The position numbers were made by a program, and so were the translations under genes. The notes below the pieces were generated by a model. That model saw only the letters and a program-made list of their open reading frames with translations. It was not told the DNA's origin and searched no databases. A DNA stretch of 64,000 bases from Aquisphaera insulae. GTDB lineage: Bacteria > Planctomycetota > Planctomycetia > Isosphaerales > Isosphaeraceae. The stretch covers positions 1-64,000 of the forward strand of contig NZ_JAALJH010000042.1 of NCBI RefSeq assembly GCF_011064615.1, read 5' to 3'. This document shows, in pieces, positions 27,994-37,135 of this stretch; position 1 is the stretch's first letter; each line of letters begins with the position of its first letter.

Positions 27994-29268
27994 TCAGATC
28001 AGCTCGGACACGCCCGGCCTGGGGAAGGGGGGCTCTTCGATCTTGCCGTGGATGTCCAGGGTCGCCGGGAAGGTATCGAGCTTGGAGTTGAGGGCCTGCT
28101 CCCAGGTGATGGCCTTGCCGGTGTACGCGGACATCCGGCCCATGATGGCGACCAGGGTGCTCTCGGCCACCTGCTTCAGCTCGTTGATGGGCTTGGAGGT
28201 GGTGATGCTCTCCAGCAGGTCGATGTGCTCCTGGACGTAGGGGTTGATGCCCCGCGCCCGGACGCGGGCCGGCGACTTGCCGGTGAAGCGGTAGCCGCCG
28301 CTGTGCCACTGGCCCGTGGTGCCGACGAACGTCTCGGAGACGTTGCTCTCGGTGTCGGGGATCTGGCGGCACATGGACGCGATGTGGACGCCGTTGGGGA
28401 ACTCGTAGTCGACGGCGAAGTGGTCGTAGCTGTTGCCCCGCTCCGGTTCCGGCGCGGCCTGGCGTCCGCCCATGCCGACGGCGCGGACCGGGGGCGAGCC
28501 GAGCGCCCAGCAGGCGACGTCCAGGTTGTGGACGTGCTGCTCGACGATGTGGTCGCCGCAGAGCCAGAGGTAGTGATACCAGTTGCGGATCTGGTACTCG
28601 GTGTCGCTCCAGTTCGGCTGCCGCTTGACGGCCCAGATGCCGCCGCCGTTCCAGTAGACCTGGCCGGAGACGATCTCGCCGATGGCCCCCTCGTGGATCC
28701 GCTTCATGCTCTCCACGTATCCGGCCTCGTGCCGCCGCTGGGTGCCGGCGACGACGGAGAGCTTCTTGGCCTTGGCCTCCTCGTAGGCGGCCAGCACCTT
28801 GCGGATGCCGGTGGGGTCGACGCCGACCGGCTTCTCGGTGAAGAGGTTCTTGCCCGCCTTGATGACGGCCGCGATGTGGAGCGGGCGGAAGCCCGGCGGC
28901 GTGGCCAGCATCACCAGGTCGCAGGCCTCGATGACCTTCTTGTAGCCGTCGAGCCCGATGAAGCAGCGCTCGTCGGCCACGTCGAACTTGTCCTTGCTGT
29001 GGTCCCCGTTCTTGATGGCGTCGCGGCAGTTGCGGACGCGATCCTCGAAGACGTCGGCCAGGGCGTGGATCTTGATGTTGTAGGTGGTGCCGGCGGCCTC
29101 GCAGATGTTGTCCGCGGCGCCGGTGCCCCGGCCGCCGCAGCCGACGAGGCCGACCTTGATGGCGTCGGTGCCCCGGGCGTGGGCGTTGGGGAGGAGGCCG
29201 AATCCGGCCGCGGCGGCCGTCGAGGCCTTGAGGAAGTCGCGGCGATGGGAGCCGAAGGGGCCTGTCAT
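27994..29268 (-). CDS. TAT-exported Gfo/Idh/MocA-family oxidoreductase
   Basis: 424 residues. A twin-arginine signal (HRRDFLKASTAAAAGFGLLP) is followed by a Rossmann nucleotide-binding motif (GLVGCGGRGTG), the EKPVG motif of the family, and a C-terminal domain. It should be an NAD(P)-dependent sugar or polyol oxidoreductase exported folded with its cofactor. AGGAGAA lies 6 bases upstream of the ATG. It lies between a SUMF1-like gene and a ThuA-like gene on the same strand. Planctomycetes carry many such paralogues, so the substrate cannot be named. Confidence 0.9.
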   Translation of the reverse strand: MTGPFGSHRRDFLKASTAAAAGFGLLPNAHARGTDAIKVGLVGCGGRGTGAADNICEAAGTTYNIKIHALADVFEDRVRNCRDAIKNGDHSKDKFDVADERCFIGLDGYKKVIEACDLVMLATPPGFRPLHIAAVIKAGKNLFTEKPVGVDPTGIRKVLAAYEEAKAKKLSVVAGTQRRHEAGYVESMKRIHEGAIGEIVSGQVYWNGGGIWAVKRQPNWSDTEYQIRNWYHYLWLCGDHIVEQHVHNLDVACWALGSPPVRAVGMGGRQAAPEPERGNSYDHFAVDYEFPNGVHIASMCRQIPDTESNVSETFVGTTGQWHSGGYRFTGKSPARVRARGINPYVQEHIDLLESITTSKPINELKQVAESTLVAIMGRMSAYTGKAITWEQALNSKLDTFPATLDIHGKIEEPPFPRPGVSELI

Positions 29269-29321
29269 GGGATCATTCTCCTGGGATGGGGATCGAGGCG
29301 GGGGTCGCACGAACGAGCCCG

Positions 29322-29355
29322 GGCCGGGGGGGGGAGTCATCGGCCCCCCCGGGCC
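29322..29355 (-). terminator. Hairpin with G-run stem between SUMF1-like and oxidoreductase genes
   Basis: GGCC plus a run of seven G (29322-29332) pairs with seven C plus GGGCC (29344-29355) with one bulge. It starts 12 bases after the stop of the SUMF1-like gene, so it is a candidate terminator for it. Confidence 0.45.
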
Positions 29356-29366
29356 GGCGGCGTAGG

Positions 29367-30422
29367 TTAGCGCGTGGTCTTGCCCTTCACGACCTGGGAC
29401 TTCAGTCCCTTGAGGTTCTCCTGCTCGGCCACGGGGCGGACGATCCGGAAGCCGACGAACGTGGCATCGGTGTGCCACCAGATGCTCTGCGGGCGCTGGG
29501 GGTCCTGGACGCTCCATTCCGGGTTGGAGGAGCGGCGGGCCGCCACGCGGAGCTTCTCCGCGTCGTCGTCCCAGGAGCCGCCGCGGGCGACGTAGGGGTA
29601 TTCCCTGGCGTCGGGCAGGATGACGGGGCCGAGCGTCGGCTTGTCGGTCGGGTAGGCCTTGTAGCCTTCCGGGATGTAATGGTCCAGGCACCATTCGGCG
29701 ACGTTGCCGTGGATGTCATAGAGGCCCCAGGGGTTGGGCTTCTTCTTGCCGACGGCCTGGGGCTTCTCCGCGTTCTCGACGTACCAGGCGTACTCGCCGA
29801 TCGGCTCCGCGGTGTTGCCGAAGGAGTAGGCGGACTTGGTCCCCGCGCGGGCGGCATATTCCCATTCGGCCTCGGTGGGGAGGCGGTAGACCTTGCCGGT
29901 CTTCTCGGAGAGCCAGCGGCAGTATTCCATGGCCGCGTGATGGGTGATGCAGATGACCGGCTGGCCCTTGCGGCCGAAGCCGAACGTCTCGTCGGCGTAG
30001 GGGGGCGTGGGGCGGGTGACGGCGTCGGCCTTCTTCTCGGTCTCGGGCTGGGCGGTCAGGTCGACGTTATCGCGCTTCTTCTTCTTGATGTCGAGCTGGA
30101 AGGCGAACTGGTCGTACTCGTCCCAGGTCACCTCGCGGGCCCCCATCCAGAACGGGGCGATCTTCACGGGATGCTGCGGGCCCTCGTCCTCGCCGCGCTT
30201 CTCCTCGTCGGCGGGCGAGCCCATGACGAATTCGCCGCCCGGGATGGGGACCATCTCGAACTTGAGGTCGGTCCCGGGGATGGACTCGGTGTAGGCCTTG
30301 GAGGCGTCCGGCGTGGCGGGGGCCGGCTCCTGGGCGACGGCGGTGGAGAGGTGGGCGAGGGCGAGAGACAGGGACAGGGCCGCGGCGACGACCCGGCCGC
30401 GGTTGTGCAACGGTCGGCTCAC
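29367..30422 (-). CDS. Secreted SUMF1/FGE-sulfatase-like domain protein
   Basis: 351 residues with a signal peptide (AAALSLSLALAHLSTAVAQ). The domain shows PGGEFVMGSPADEE, REVTWDEYDQF, the YRLPTEAEWEYAARAG core, NVAEWCLDHY and RGGSWDDD, then GFRIVRP near the end. This is the formylglycine-generating-enzyme fold. The active-site cysteine pair of true FGE is not evident, so it may be a ligand-binding or structural relative, as with many planctomycete members. It precedes the oxidoreductase gene on the same strand. Confidence 0.87.
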   Translation of the reverse strand: MSRPLHNRGRVVAAALSLSLALAHLSTAVAQEPAPATPDASKAYTESIPGTDLKFEMVPIPGGEFVMGSPADEEKRGEDEGPQHPVKIAPFWMGAREVTWDEYDQFAFQLDIKKKKRDNVDLTAQPETEKKADAVTRPTPPYADETFGFGRKGQPVICITHHAAMEYCRWLSEKTGKVYRLPTEAEWEYAARAGTKSAYSFGNTAEPIGEYAWYVENAEKPQAVGKKKPNPWGLYDIHGNVAEWCLDHYIPEGYKAYPTDKPTLGPVILPDAREYPYVARGGSWDDDAEKLRVAARRSSNPEWSVQDPQRPQSIWWHTDATFVGFRIVRPVAEQENLKGLKSQVVKGKTTR

Positions 30423-30506
30423 GTTTGATATGCTCCAGCTTTACGGGGTAGGTCCGGACTCATCGGTCTTGCCGCGCCTCGAGCCATCGTCCGCAGGGGA
30501 GACTTC

Positions 30507-33500
30507 ATGCTCGCATCGCACCTGGCCGCCTGGCTGTGTCTCGCGACGACAGCCGGGGCCGTCTCGAATCCGGATCCGGCGGGATCACTCGCGCGTTTCG
30601 AGTTCGTCGAGACGCACATGGGCTGTTCCTTCAAGCTTGTTTTATACTCGACCGGCGAGGCCGAAGCCAGAAGCGCCTCCCGGGCGGCCTTCGATCGGAT
30701 CGCCACCCTGGACGCCTGCCTCAGCGACTACCAGGCCGACAGCGAGCTGTCGCGCCTGGGGCTCCTGTCGGGCGGCCCCCCCGTGCCCGTGAGCGCGGAC
30801 CTCTTCGACGTCCTCCGGCTCTCCAAGGACTTCCACGCGCGGACCGGCGGGGTCCTCGACGTCACGATCGCGCCGGTGGGCCGGCTCTGGAGGCGGGCGC
30901 GGCGGGACCGCAAGCTGCCCGACCCGGACCTGATCGCGAAGGCTCGCGAGCTCGTCGGCGCCGACATGATGACGCTCGACCCGGCGAAGAGGACGGTCCG
31001 GCTGGCGAAGGCCGGCATGCGGCTGGACGTCGGCGGCATCGCCAAGGGCTACGCCTCGCAGGCCGCGATCGACGTCCTGAGATCCCACGGCGTGCCCCGG
31101 GCCCTCGTGGGGGGCGCGGGGGACATCGTCCTGGGGGATCCGCCGCCGGACGCCGAAGGCTGGACGATCGCCGTGTCCGGCCTGGATCCGAAGGCCGAGC
31201 CGCTCACCTACCTGTCGCTCCGGGACTGCGCCGTCTCGACGTCCGGCGACGCCGAGCGGTTCGTCGTCATCGACGGCAAGCGGTACTCGCACATCATCAA
31301 TCCGGTCACGGGGATGGGGGTGGTGGAGCGGGCCAGCGTCACCGTCGTGGCGCCCGACGGCGGCACGGCCGACTCGCTGGAGACCTCGGTCTACATGATG
31401 GGGCCCGAGCGGGGGCTGGCCTTGATCGAGAGCATGCCGGGCGTGGCGGCGGTCTACGTCCGGGAGACGCCCGAAGGTCCTCGCGTCCAGGAGTCCTCCC
31501 GCTTCAAGGAATTGCCCCGGACGACGGCGAAGCCCGCCACCGCCGCGCCGGGGCCGCTGCCGCGACCACTGCCGCTGCCGTCGAGGGCGCCCGAGACGCT
31601 CGGCTTCGACGCCGAGCGGCTGGCGCGGATCGACGCCGCCATCGACCGGTCGATCGCGGCGGGCGAGGTCCCCGGCGCCGTCGTGCTGGTGGGCCGCCGC
31701 GGGGCCGTCGCCCATGCCTACGCGGCCGGCAAGCGGGCCGTGGAGCCGTCGCCGGATCCGATGACGCGGGATGCGCTCTTCGACATGGCCTCGATCACCA
31801 AGCCGGTCGCGACGGCCACGTCGGTCATGATCCTCCTGGAAGAGGGCAAGCTCCGGCTCTCCGACCGGATCGTCCGGTATCTGCCCGAGCTGGACAACCA
31901 CGGCAAGGCGAGGATCACGATCGAGCACCTGCTGCGGCATCGCGCCGGCCTGATCGCGGACAACCCGATCGGGGACTTCGCGAACGGGCCGGAGGAGGCC
32001 TGGAAGCGGATCGCGGCGCTGGAGCTCGAGTACGAGCCCGGTGAGAAGCTCGTCTATTCGGACGTGGGCTACATGATCCTGGGCCGGCTGGTCGAGCGGA
32101 TCTCCGGGCAATCGCTCGACCGATTCGCGGCGGAGCGGATCTTCGGCCCGGCGGGGATGGCCGACGCCCATTTCCGGCCGATCGGATCCGCCGGGCCCAT
32201 GGCCCCCGCCGATCGCTGCGTGCCGACCGAGCGCGACCGGCCCGGCGGGGAGATGCTCCGGGGCAAGGTCCACGACCCGAGGTCCCGTGCGCTCGGGGGC
32301 GTCGCCGGCCACGCGGGGCTCTTCGCCACCGCGGACGACCTGGCCGCGTTCGCCCGGATGATGCTCGCGGGGGGCGTCGCGGCGAATGGCCGGCGGGTGC
32401 TCGCCCCGCTCACGGTCCGCACCATGATCGATCCGGGCTCGACGCCCCCGGGCCAGCGGCGGGGGCTCGGCTGGGACGTTGCCACCGGGCAGAGCGGCCC
32501 GCGCGGGGCGCTCTTCGGGCCGTCCAGCTATGGCCACACCGGATTCACGGGTACCAGCATCTGGATCGATCCGGAGACGGACGCCTTCGTGATCCTGCTG
32601 ACGAGCCGCCTCCACCCCGACGGCAAGGGGGCCTCGCCGGCCGACCTGCGGGCGCGGGTCGCGACCCTCACGGCCGCGGCGATCGTGGACGCACCCGCGA
32701 CGAGGCCGGCCTCGGCCGGGGCGGAATCGCCATCGCCGGCTCCGCCCGCGGCGGCATCGGCCTTGAGGCCGGATCGGCCGGCGGATGTCCTCTGCGGGAT
32801 CGACGTCCTGGCCGCCGACGGCTTCAAGCCGCTTCAGGGCCGGCGGGTGGGGCTGGTGACGAACCATACGGGACGATCGCGCGACGGCCGGTCGACGATC
32901 GACGTCCTCTTCCGCGCGCCGGGGGTGACGCTCGTCCGGCTCTTCAGCCCGGAGCACGGCATCCGCGGCGAGGTCGATGCGGCCGTGGCCGACGGCAAGG
33001 ACGCGGCGACCGGCCTGCCGGTAATCAGCCTTTACGGCTCCAGGCGGAAGCCGACGGCCGCCGACCTGGAAGGGATCGACGACCTGGTTTACGACATCCA
33101 GGACATCGGCGTCCGCTACTACACGTACAGCACGACCCTGGGCCTGGTCCTGGAAGCGGCGAAGGAGTCCTCGAAGCGGCTGGTGGTCCTCGACCGGCCG
33201 AACCCGATCGGGGGCCTGGCGGTGGGCGGCCCGGTGCTCGACGCCGGGCTCGAGTCGTTCATCGCCTATCATGCGCTGCCGGTCCGACACGGGATGACCC
33301 TCGGCGAGCTGGCGCGGCTGTACAACGCGGAGCGGAAGATCGGCGCGAGCCTGGAGGTGATCCCCTGCAAGGGCTGGACGCGCGAGCGGACCTACGATCG
33401 GACGGGCCTGCTCTGGGTCAACCCGTCGCCCAACATGCGGAGCCCGACCGAGGCCTTGCTCTACCCCGGCGTCGGCTGGCTCGAGGCCACCAACCTCGCG

Positions 33501-33923
33501 ACCGGGCGCGGGACCGACACGCCGTTCGAGCGCGTCGGGGCACCCTGGATCGAGCCCGTCGCCTTCGCCGCCGCGCTCAACGCCTCGGGCGTGCCGGGGG
33601 CGCGGTTCGTCCCCCTCACGTTCGCTCCCGCGGAGCGGCAGTTCAAGGGCGAGAAATGCGGCGGGGTCCTGATCGAGATCACCGACCGGTCGGCCTTCGA
33701 TCCGCTCCGGCTGGGGCTGTCGCTGGCCTTGACGCTGCGGAAGCTCCATCCGAACGACTGGAAGCCGGAGAAGGTCCTCGGCATGCTCGGCGATCGGGCG
33801 TCGCAGGACGCGATCCTCAAGGGGAAGGACGCCGCCGAGATCATGGCGAGCTGGGGTCCCGAGCTCGAGGAGTTCCGCAAGGTTCGGGCCCGCTACCTGC
33901 TCTACGACCGCTCGGCGGATTGA
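30507..33923 (+). CDS. Three-module fusion: ApbE, serine beta-lactamase-like hydrolase and NamZ (DUF1343)
   Basis: 1,138 residues with a signal peptide. Residues about 30-330 resemble ApbE, the FAD:protein FMN transferase (RLDVGGIAKGYA near 175, GGAGDIVLG, SGDAERF, HIINPVTG). Residues about 365-720 are a class C serine hydrolase (SxxK in ASITK near 430, YSDVG near 517). Residues about 755-1135 are DUF1343/NamZ (LVTNHTGRSRDGR, SPEHGIRGEVDA, DIQDIGVRYYTY, NPSPNMRS), an exo-N-acetylmuramidase family. Pro/Ala-rich linkers join the parts. NamZ plus a hydrolase is a known muropeptide-recycling pairing. Adding ApbE in the same chain is unusual. The frame is continuous, with AGGGGAG before the ATG. 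Confidence 0.9.
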   Translation: MLASHLAAWLCLATTAGAVSNPDPAGSLARFEFVETHMGCSFKLVLYSTGEAEARSASRAAFDRIATLDACLSDYQADSELSRLGLLSGGPPVPVSADLFDVLRLSKDFHARTGGVLDVTIAPVGRLWRRARRDRKLPDPDLIAKARELVGADMMTLDPAKRTVRLAKAGMRLDVGGIAKGYASQAAIDVLRSHGVPRALVGGAGDIVLGDPPPDAEGWTIAVSGLDPKAEPLTYLSLRDCAVSTSGDAERFVVIDGKRYSHIINPVTGMGVVERASVTVVAPDGGTADSLETSVYMMGPERGLALIESMPGVAAVYVRETPEGPRVQESSRFKELPRTTAKPATAAPGPLPRPLPLPSRAPETLGFDAERLARIDAAIDRSIAAGEVPGAVVLVGRRGAVAHAYAAGKRAVEPSPDPMTRDALFDMASITKPVATATSVMILLEEGKLRLSDRIVRYLPELDNHGKARITIEHLLRHRAGLIADNPIGDFANGPEEAWKRIAALELEYEPGEKLVYSDVGYMILGRLVERISGQSLDRFAAERIFGPAGMADAHFRPIGSAGPMAPADRCVPTERDRPGGEMLRGKVHDPRSRALGGVAGHAGLFATADDLAAFARMMLAGGVAANGRRVLAPLTVRTMIDPGSTPPGQRRGLGWDVATGQSGPRGALFGPSSYGHTGFTGTSIWIDPETDAFVILLTSRLHPDGKGASPADLRARVATLTAAAIVDAPATRPASAGAESPSPAPPAAASALRPDRPADVLCGIDVLAADGFKPLQGRRVGLVTNHTGRSRDGRSTIDVLFRAPGVTLVRLFSPEHGIRGEVDAAVADGKDAATGLPVISLYGSRRKPTAADLEGIDDLVYDIQDIGVRYYTYSTTLGLVLEAAKESSKRLVVLDRPNPIGGLAVGGPVLDAGLESFIAYHALPVRHGMTLGELARLYNAERKIGASLEVIPCKGWTRERTYDRTGLLWVNPSPNMRSPTEALLYPGVGWLEATNLATGRGTDTPFERVGAPWIEPVAFAAALNASGVPGARFVPLTFAPAERQFKGEKCGGVLIEITDRSAFDPLRLGLSLALTLRKLHPNDWKPEKVLGMLGDRASQDAILKGKDAAEIMASWGPELEEFRKVRARYLLYDRSAD

Positions 33924-34786
33924 GGCCCGGCGGCGATGTCGTGGCGCGGCGGCTCTTCCGGCGCGGCTTTCCTGGACTTCGCGGGTGCGCGGGGCCCGGG
34001 CCGCGGCCGGGGCGGGTCCGTGTGCGGGTCGTCGGAACGGTACTCGTCCCGGACCCAGTCGCGGAACCGCTCCGGAGTGTGGTCGAGCCCCCGGGCTTCG
34101 AGCCAGGCGGCGTACTCCTCGAGCGGCTCGTGGAGGTGCTCCGGGCCGAAAAGCGGCAGGTGGCTGTGGTAGATCGTGAAGGCCCGCGAGGCTTGCCGGG
34201 GGCCCTCGCCGAGGCGGACCATCCGATAGAGGGCGGAGGCCAGCCCCGTCCGATCCGCCCCGGCCTTGCAGTGGATCAGGAGCGGATAGTCGCAGGTCGC
34301 GATCACGTCGAGGATGGCGAGCAGCTCGTGACGCCCCGGCCGCCTGGTGGCGCTGAGGGGGACGTCGTAGAAGGCGACGCCGCGATCCGCGGTCGTCTGC
34401 ACCTCCTCCGCATACCAGGGATCCCGGAACGACCCACCCCGGAGGTTGAGGATCGAGGCGAGATGATTCTCGGCGATCAGCGCGGGCAGGTTGGTCGTCG
34501 GCTGGGCGGCACGGATCACGCGACCCGGGTCCACGACCCCGAAGTTCGCGGTGACCATCGGCCGAAGCCAGAGCGCCGCGAGGCCACCGACGCCCGCCAG
34601 GGCGGCGAGGAGTGCCATCCGGACGATCCGCCGGGCCCATGGGATCGACGCCCCGGGTCTCGCCGGGGAAGGGGGGGGATCGGCGACTCCGATCGTGGGG
34701 TGCACGGTTTCTCTCTTGCCTCGGTCGGGGACTGGCGCGTCCGGATAGGACCCCGGGACTCTCACCTCGGGGACGGAGGGCCTCAT
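33902..34786 (-). CDS. Membrane-anchored tyrosine/dual-specificity phosphatase
   Basis: 294 residues. One membrane helix near residues 55-75 (MALLAALAGVGGLAALWL) follows a Pro-rich cytoplasmic N-terminus. The catalytic loop HCKAGADRTG has the CX5R signature of Cys-based phosphatases, with an upstream RGGSFRDPWYAEE segment supplying other residues. The C-terminus is Pro/Arg-rich. It probably dephosphorylates proteins or inositol-type lipids; this subgroup of membrane-anchored DSPs is common in bacteria. Its stop overlaps the end of the convergent fusion gene by 22 bases. The start could be TTG 34813. Confidence 0.82.
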   Translation of the reverse strand: MRPSVPEVRVPGSYPDAPVPDRGKRETVHPTIGVADPPPSPARPGASIPWARRIVRMALLAALAGVGGLAALWLRPMVTANFGVVDPGRVIRAAQPTTNLPALIAENHLASILNLRGGSFRDPWYAEEVQTTADRGVAFYDVPLSATRRPGRHELLAILDVIATCDYPLLIHCKAGADRTGLASALYRMVRLGEGPRQASRAFTIYHSHLPLFGPEHLHEPLEEYAAWLEARGLDHTPERFRDWVRDEYRSDDPHTDPPRPRPGPRAPAKSRKAAPEEPPRHDIAAGPQSAERS

Positions 34787-35060
34787 GAAACGCCAACGGC
34801 CCGGAGGGGTCAAGGTCGATCCCGGTGCGACGGCCGCCGGAAGGTCGAACGGACGGACGGGCGAATCGGAAGGACCGCCCGGCCACCCCTCCTCCCACTC
34901 TTCGGCACGCGTCCCGGGCGGCCTTCAGCCTCCGCCGGCCGGCCCCGCGACCCCGAACCGCCGGGCCGCATTCCGATCCCGATGACCCGGCCCCGATTTG
35001 GGTCCGTTCGTCGCGCGGCGTTTCCGGATCGATCGATGTAAGTTCTTGCCTGTTAGAAAC

Positions 35061-36305
35061 TTGACGCGCATTTTGTGACGAGTGCTCGGTCGCGATTTCG
35101 TTGTCGAGCCGGCCCATCAGGGGCTCGGGACTGGCCGCGCTCGGCGCCGTTGAACCGTCCCCATCCTCGGCCCCGGCCGGCTCCTCGAGGATCGGCGGCT
35201 CGCCGGCCGGGTTCTTCCCCCGCCGAAGCCGGCAGAGCGCGTCGAGGACCTCCATCAGCTCCCGGCTCATCGCCGCGACCTCTCGCCTTGGCCCTTCGAG
35301 ATCGGCCTCCGCGAGAAACGCCGCGTCGTCGTCGCGACCGGTTTCCTCCGCCGCACCGTCCAGGGCCTCGATCCGCCCGAGCTCGTCGTCGATGACCCGC
35401 AGCAGGAACGTCCAGGCCGCATCCGCCGATCTCGGCGGCGGCCCCAGCTCGCGCCAGCAGAGCGACTCGATCAGAAAGTCCGGGCACCCCATCGAGGGGC
35501 TTCGGCGAGGGGCCTCGGAAAGGGGCGAGGGGCGAGGGGCGAGGGACGAGGAGGACGGGGGGAATGGCTGACGTCGGCCCGTGCCGTCAATCACCGCGCT
35601 TCCGTCCCGAGCCTGGCAACCGATGATCTCTCCCCGTCCCTCCGTCTGCTCCTCCTCGCCCCTCGCCCCTCGCCCCTCGCCCCTTCCTGCATGCGCCCGA
35701 GCCGCGGCGAAGTAGGCCTCGCAGCCGGCCATGCCATTGGGATCGAGCGCATTGCAGGCCCGAAAGACGGCGTTGATCAGCGGGTCGATCGTCGTGTCCC
35801 AGGAGTCGCCGCCGAGGAGCCGGACGAACTGGTGTCGTTCGGGGAGGCCGATCTCGCCCCCCAGCCGGATCCAGTCGCGGAGCGTCCGCCAGTGGCCGCG
35901 GAGCGTCAGCCGGCCCGCCTCGGTCGTCTCCAGCTCGGCGATGATCGCCGCGGCTTGCTCGCTCGGATCGTCGACCCAGCCGGTCCACGCCAGGAGCTTC
36001 TGCGTGAGGACTTCGACCCGTTCGCGATTGGCTTCGTTCGTCGCGGGCGACCGCTTCCGCGGCCCCTTCGGTTTCGCCGTAACCTTTGCCAGGAAAGCGG
36101 ATTCCGCCTTCTCGGCCTGCTCGATCTTCCAGGAGAGCTCGGCGGCTTTTGCCAGCAGCTCGCGTTCGTGGTCGCTTGCGCCGAGGCCCGCGTCCCTGAG
36201 GTAGTCCGCCGTCCTCCGCTCCATGCCCCGGGGATCCTCGCCCCGGCCCTTCGGCCGCGCCGCCGCCTTCCGTCCCCTCGCCGAACCCCCGGGCCTGGTC
36301 TTCAT
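35061..36305 (-). pseudogene. Hypothetical protein gene with no proper 3' end
   Basis: The first 415 codons from ATG 36305 (GAGGG 9 bases upstream) have coding character: ERRTADYLRDAGLGASDHER, a long helical region, GHWRTLRDWIRLGGEIGLPE, FRACNALDPNGMAGCEAYFA, and an acidic C-terminal part. I recall similar proteins from related planctomycetes as a hypothetical family, but no function. The frame stays open for thousands of bases through two genes on the other strand, so the true stop appears lost or the gene is truncated near 35060, where base composition also changes. An in-frame 171-bp inverted-repeat element at 35517-35687 interrupts the middle. Confidence 0.5.
35517..35687. repeat. Small inverted-repeat element built on 7-bp units
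   Basis: The left end (35517-35555) carries GGGGCGA repeats ending in GAGGAGGA; the right end (35650-35687) is its near-exact complement with four TCGCCCC units. The arms match over about 38 bases with one substitution and one indel, around a 94-base core. It could fold into a long hairpin, like a MITE or REP-type element. It is read through in frame by the host gene, adding about 57 residues rich in Gly, Arg, Ser and Pro. No target duplication was seen. Confidence 0.6.
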
Positions 36306-37135
36306 CGCCGGTCGCCCTCACGTGGGTTGTACCTGGTGAAGCGCGCGCAATCGCGCGAGCGCCTATCCAGTACAATCCCGAAAAGGCGGCGGCCAGTTTC
36401 ACCAAAATCGGAAATCCGTGCTCGGGAGGGATCGCCGGACCGTCTATCCGGATCCTCGATCCGTGCCGGGAGATTCGGGCAGCGATCCTTCCCGCCGCGA
36501 CCAGGCAAGAGAGGAGTCTCCCCATGATCTGATCCCACACGATCGAATGGGTGGCCAGAGAGAAGAGGAGCGCAGCGTCCCCCCGGCTCGCGGGCCGTTG
36601 CTCCGCCCCTGCCGGATCATCGAGTCACGGCAAGACAGGCTGCGTCTCCGATGGGGGCAATCTCGCTACGCCGCATTCGCCAACTAATCCTGGGATGGGG
36701 ACAAACTCGCGGGGAATCTCCAAGAAGTTGCCCATCAAGATCCCCCGCACCTTCACGGAGACGATCACGGCCGCCCGGATCGCGGCAAATCAAGCCTTGC
36801 CTCTATGCCAGTTTCCCGGGGACAATTGCTCCGTTCCCATCGAGCTATTCCGGCGGGTGCCTTCTGTTCACTGTCCTGCGCGGGATCGATGCGCCGCTCG
36901 GCCGGTGCATTCCCCCGTTCGCGTGGGTCCTCTATCCTGGGTGCGTGGCCACTGATTCCCCTGGCCACTGGTTCCCCTCGTGGTCACTGATTCCATTGGG
37001 TCCTCTATCCTGGGTGCGTGGCCACTGGTTCCGGCGTGGCCACTGGTTCCGGCGTGGCCACTGGTCCGTTTGCACCTTCTGCGGTCTTCACCTACGGGGT
37101 CGCATCCCGCCGCGTGGGCCGATTGGGGAGTGTTG
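36306..37135. other. Gene-free region with direct repeats
   Basis: 830 bases. The left part (36306-36900) has no supported gene. A segment near 36690-36800 could encode KLPIKIPRTFTETITAARIA but without a believable start or family. The right part (36925-37056) holds direct repeats described separately. The promoter for the following gene is likely here but not identifiable. Confidence 0.45.
36925..37056. repeat. Tandem direct repeats (family B)
   Basis: A 30-base sequence starting GGGTCCTCTATCCTGGGTGC and ending GGCCACTG occurs at 36925-36954 and exactly again at 36998-37027. It is followed by a shorter unit, GGCCACTGGTTCCGGCGT, repeated from 37020 and 37038. A diverged copy of the long unit lies at about 39500-39538. 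The repeats are non-coding and may be remnants of a short interspersed element. Confidence 0.65.

Noticed and set aside
30642..35060. Very long open frame on the minus strand continuing from the hypothetical gene
   Set aside because: It is antisense to the fusion gene and the phosphatase gene and encodes Arg/Pro/Gly-rich sequence without motifs. GC-rich DNA often lacks stops in such frames.
36306..37135. Transposase remnant
   Set aside because: Only a short stretch (near 36700-36800) has coding-like character and it has no catalytic motif; not enough to claim an insertion sequence.
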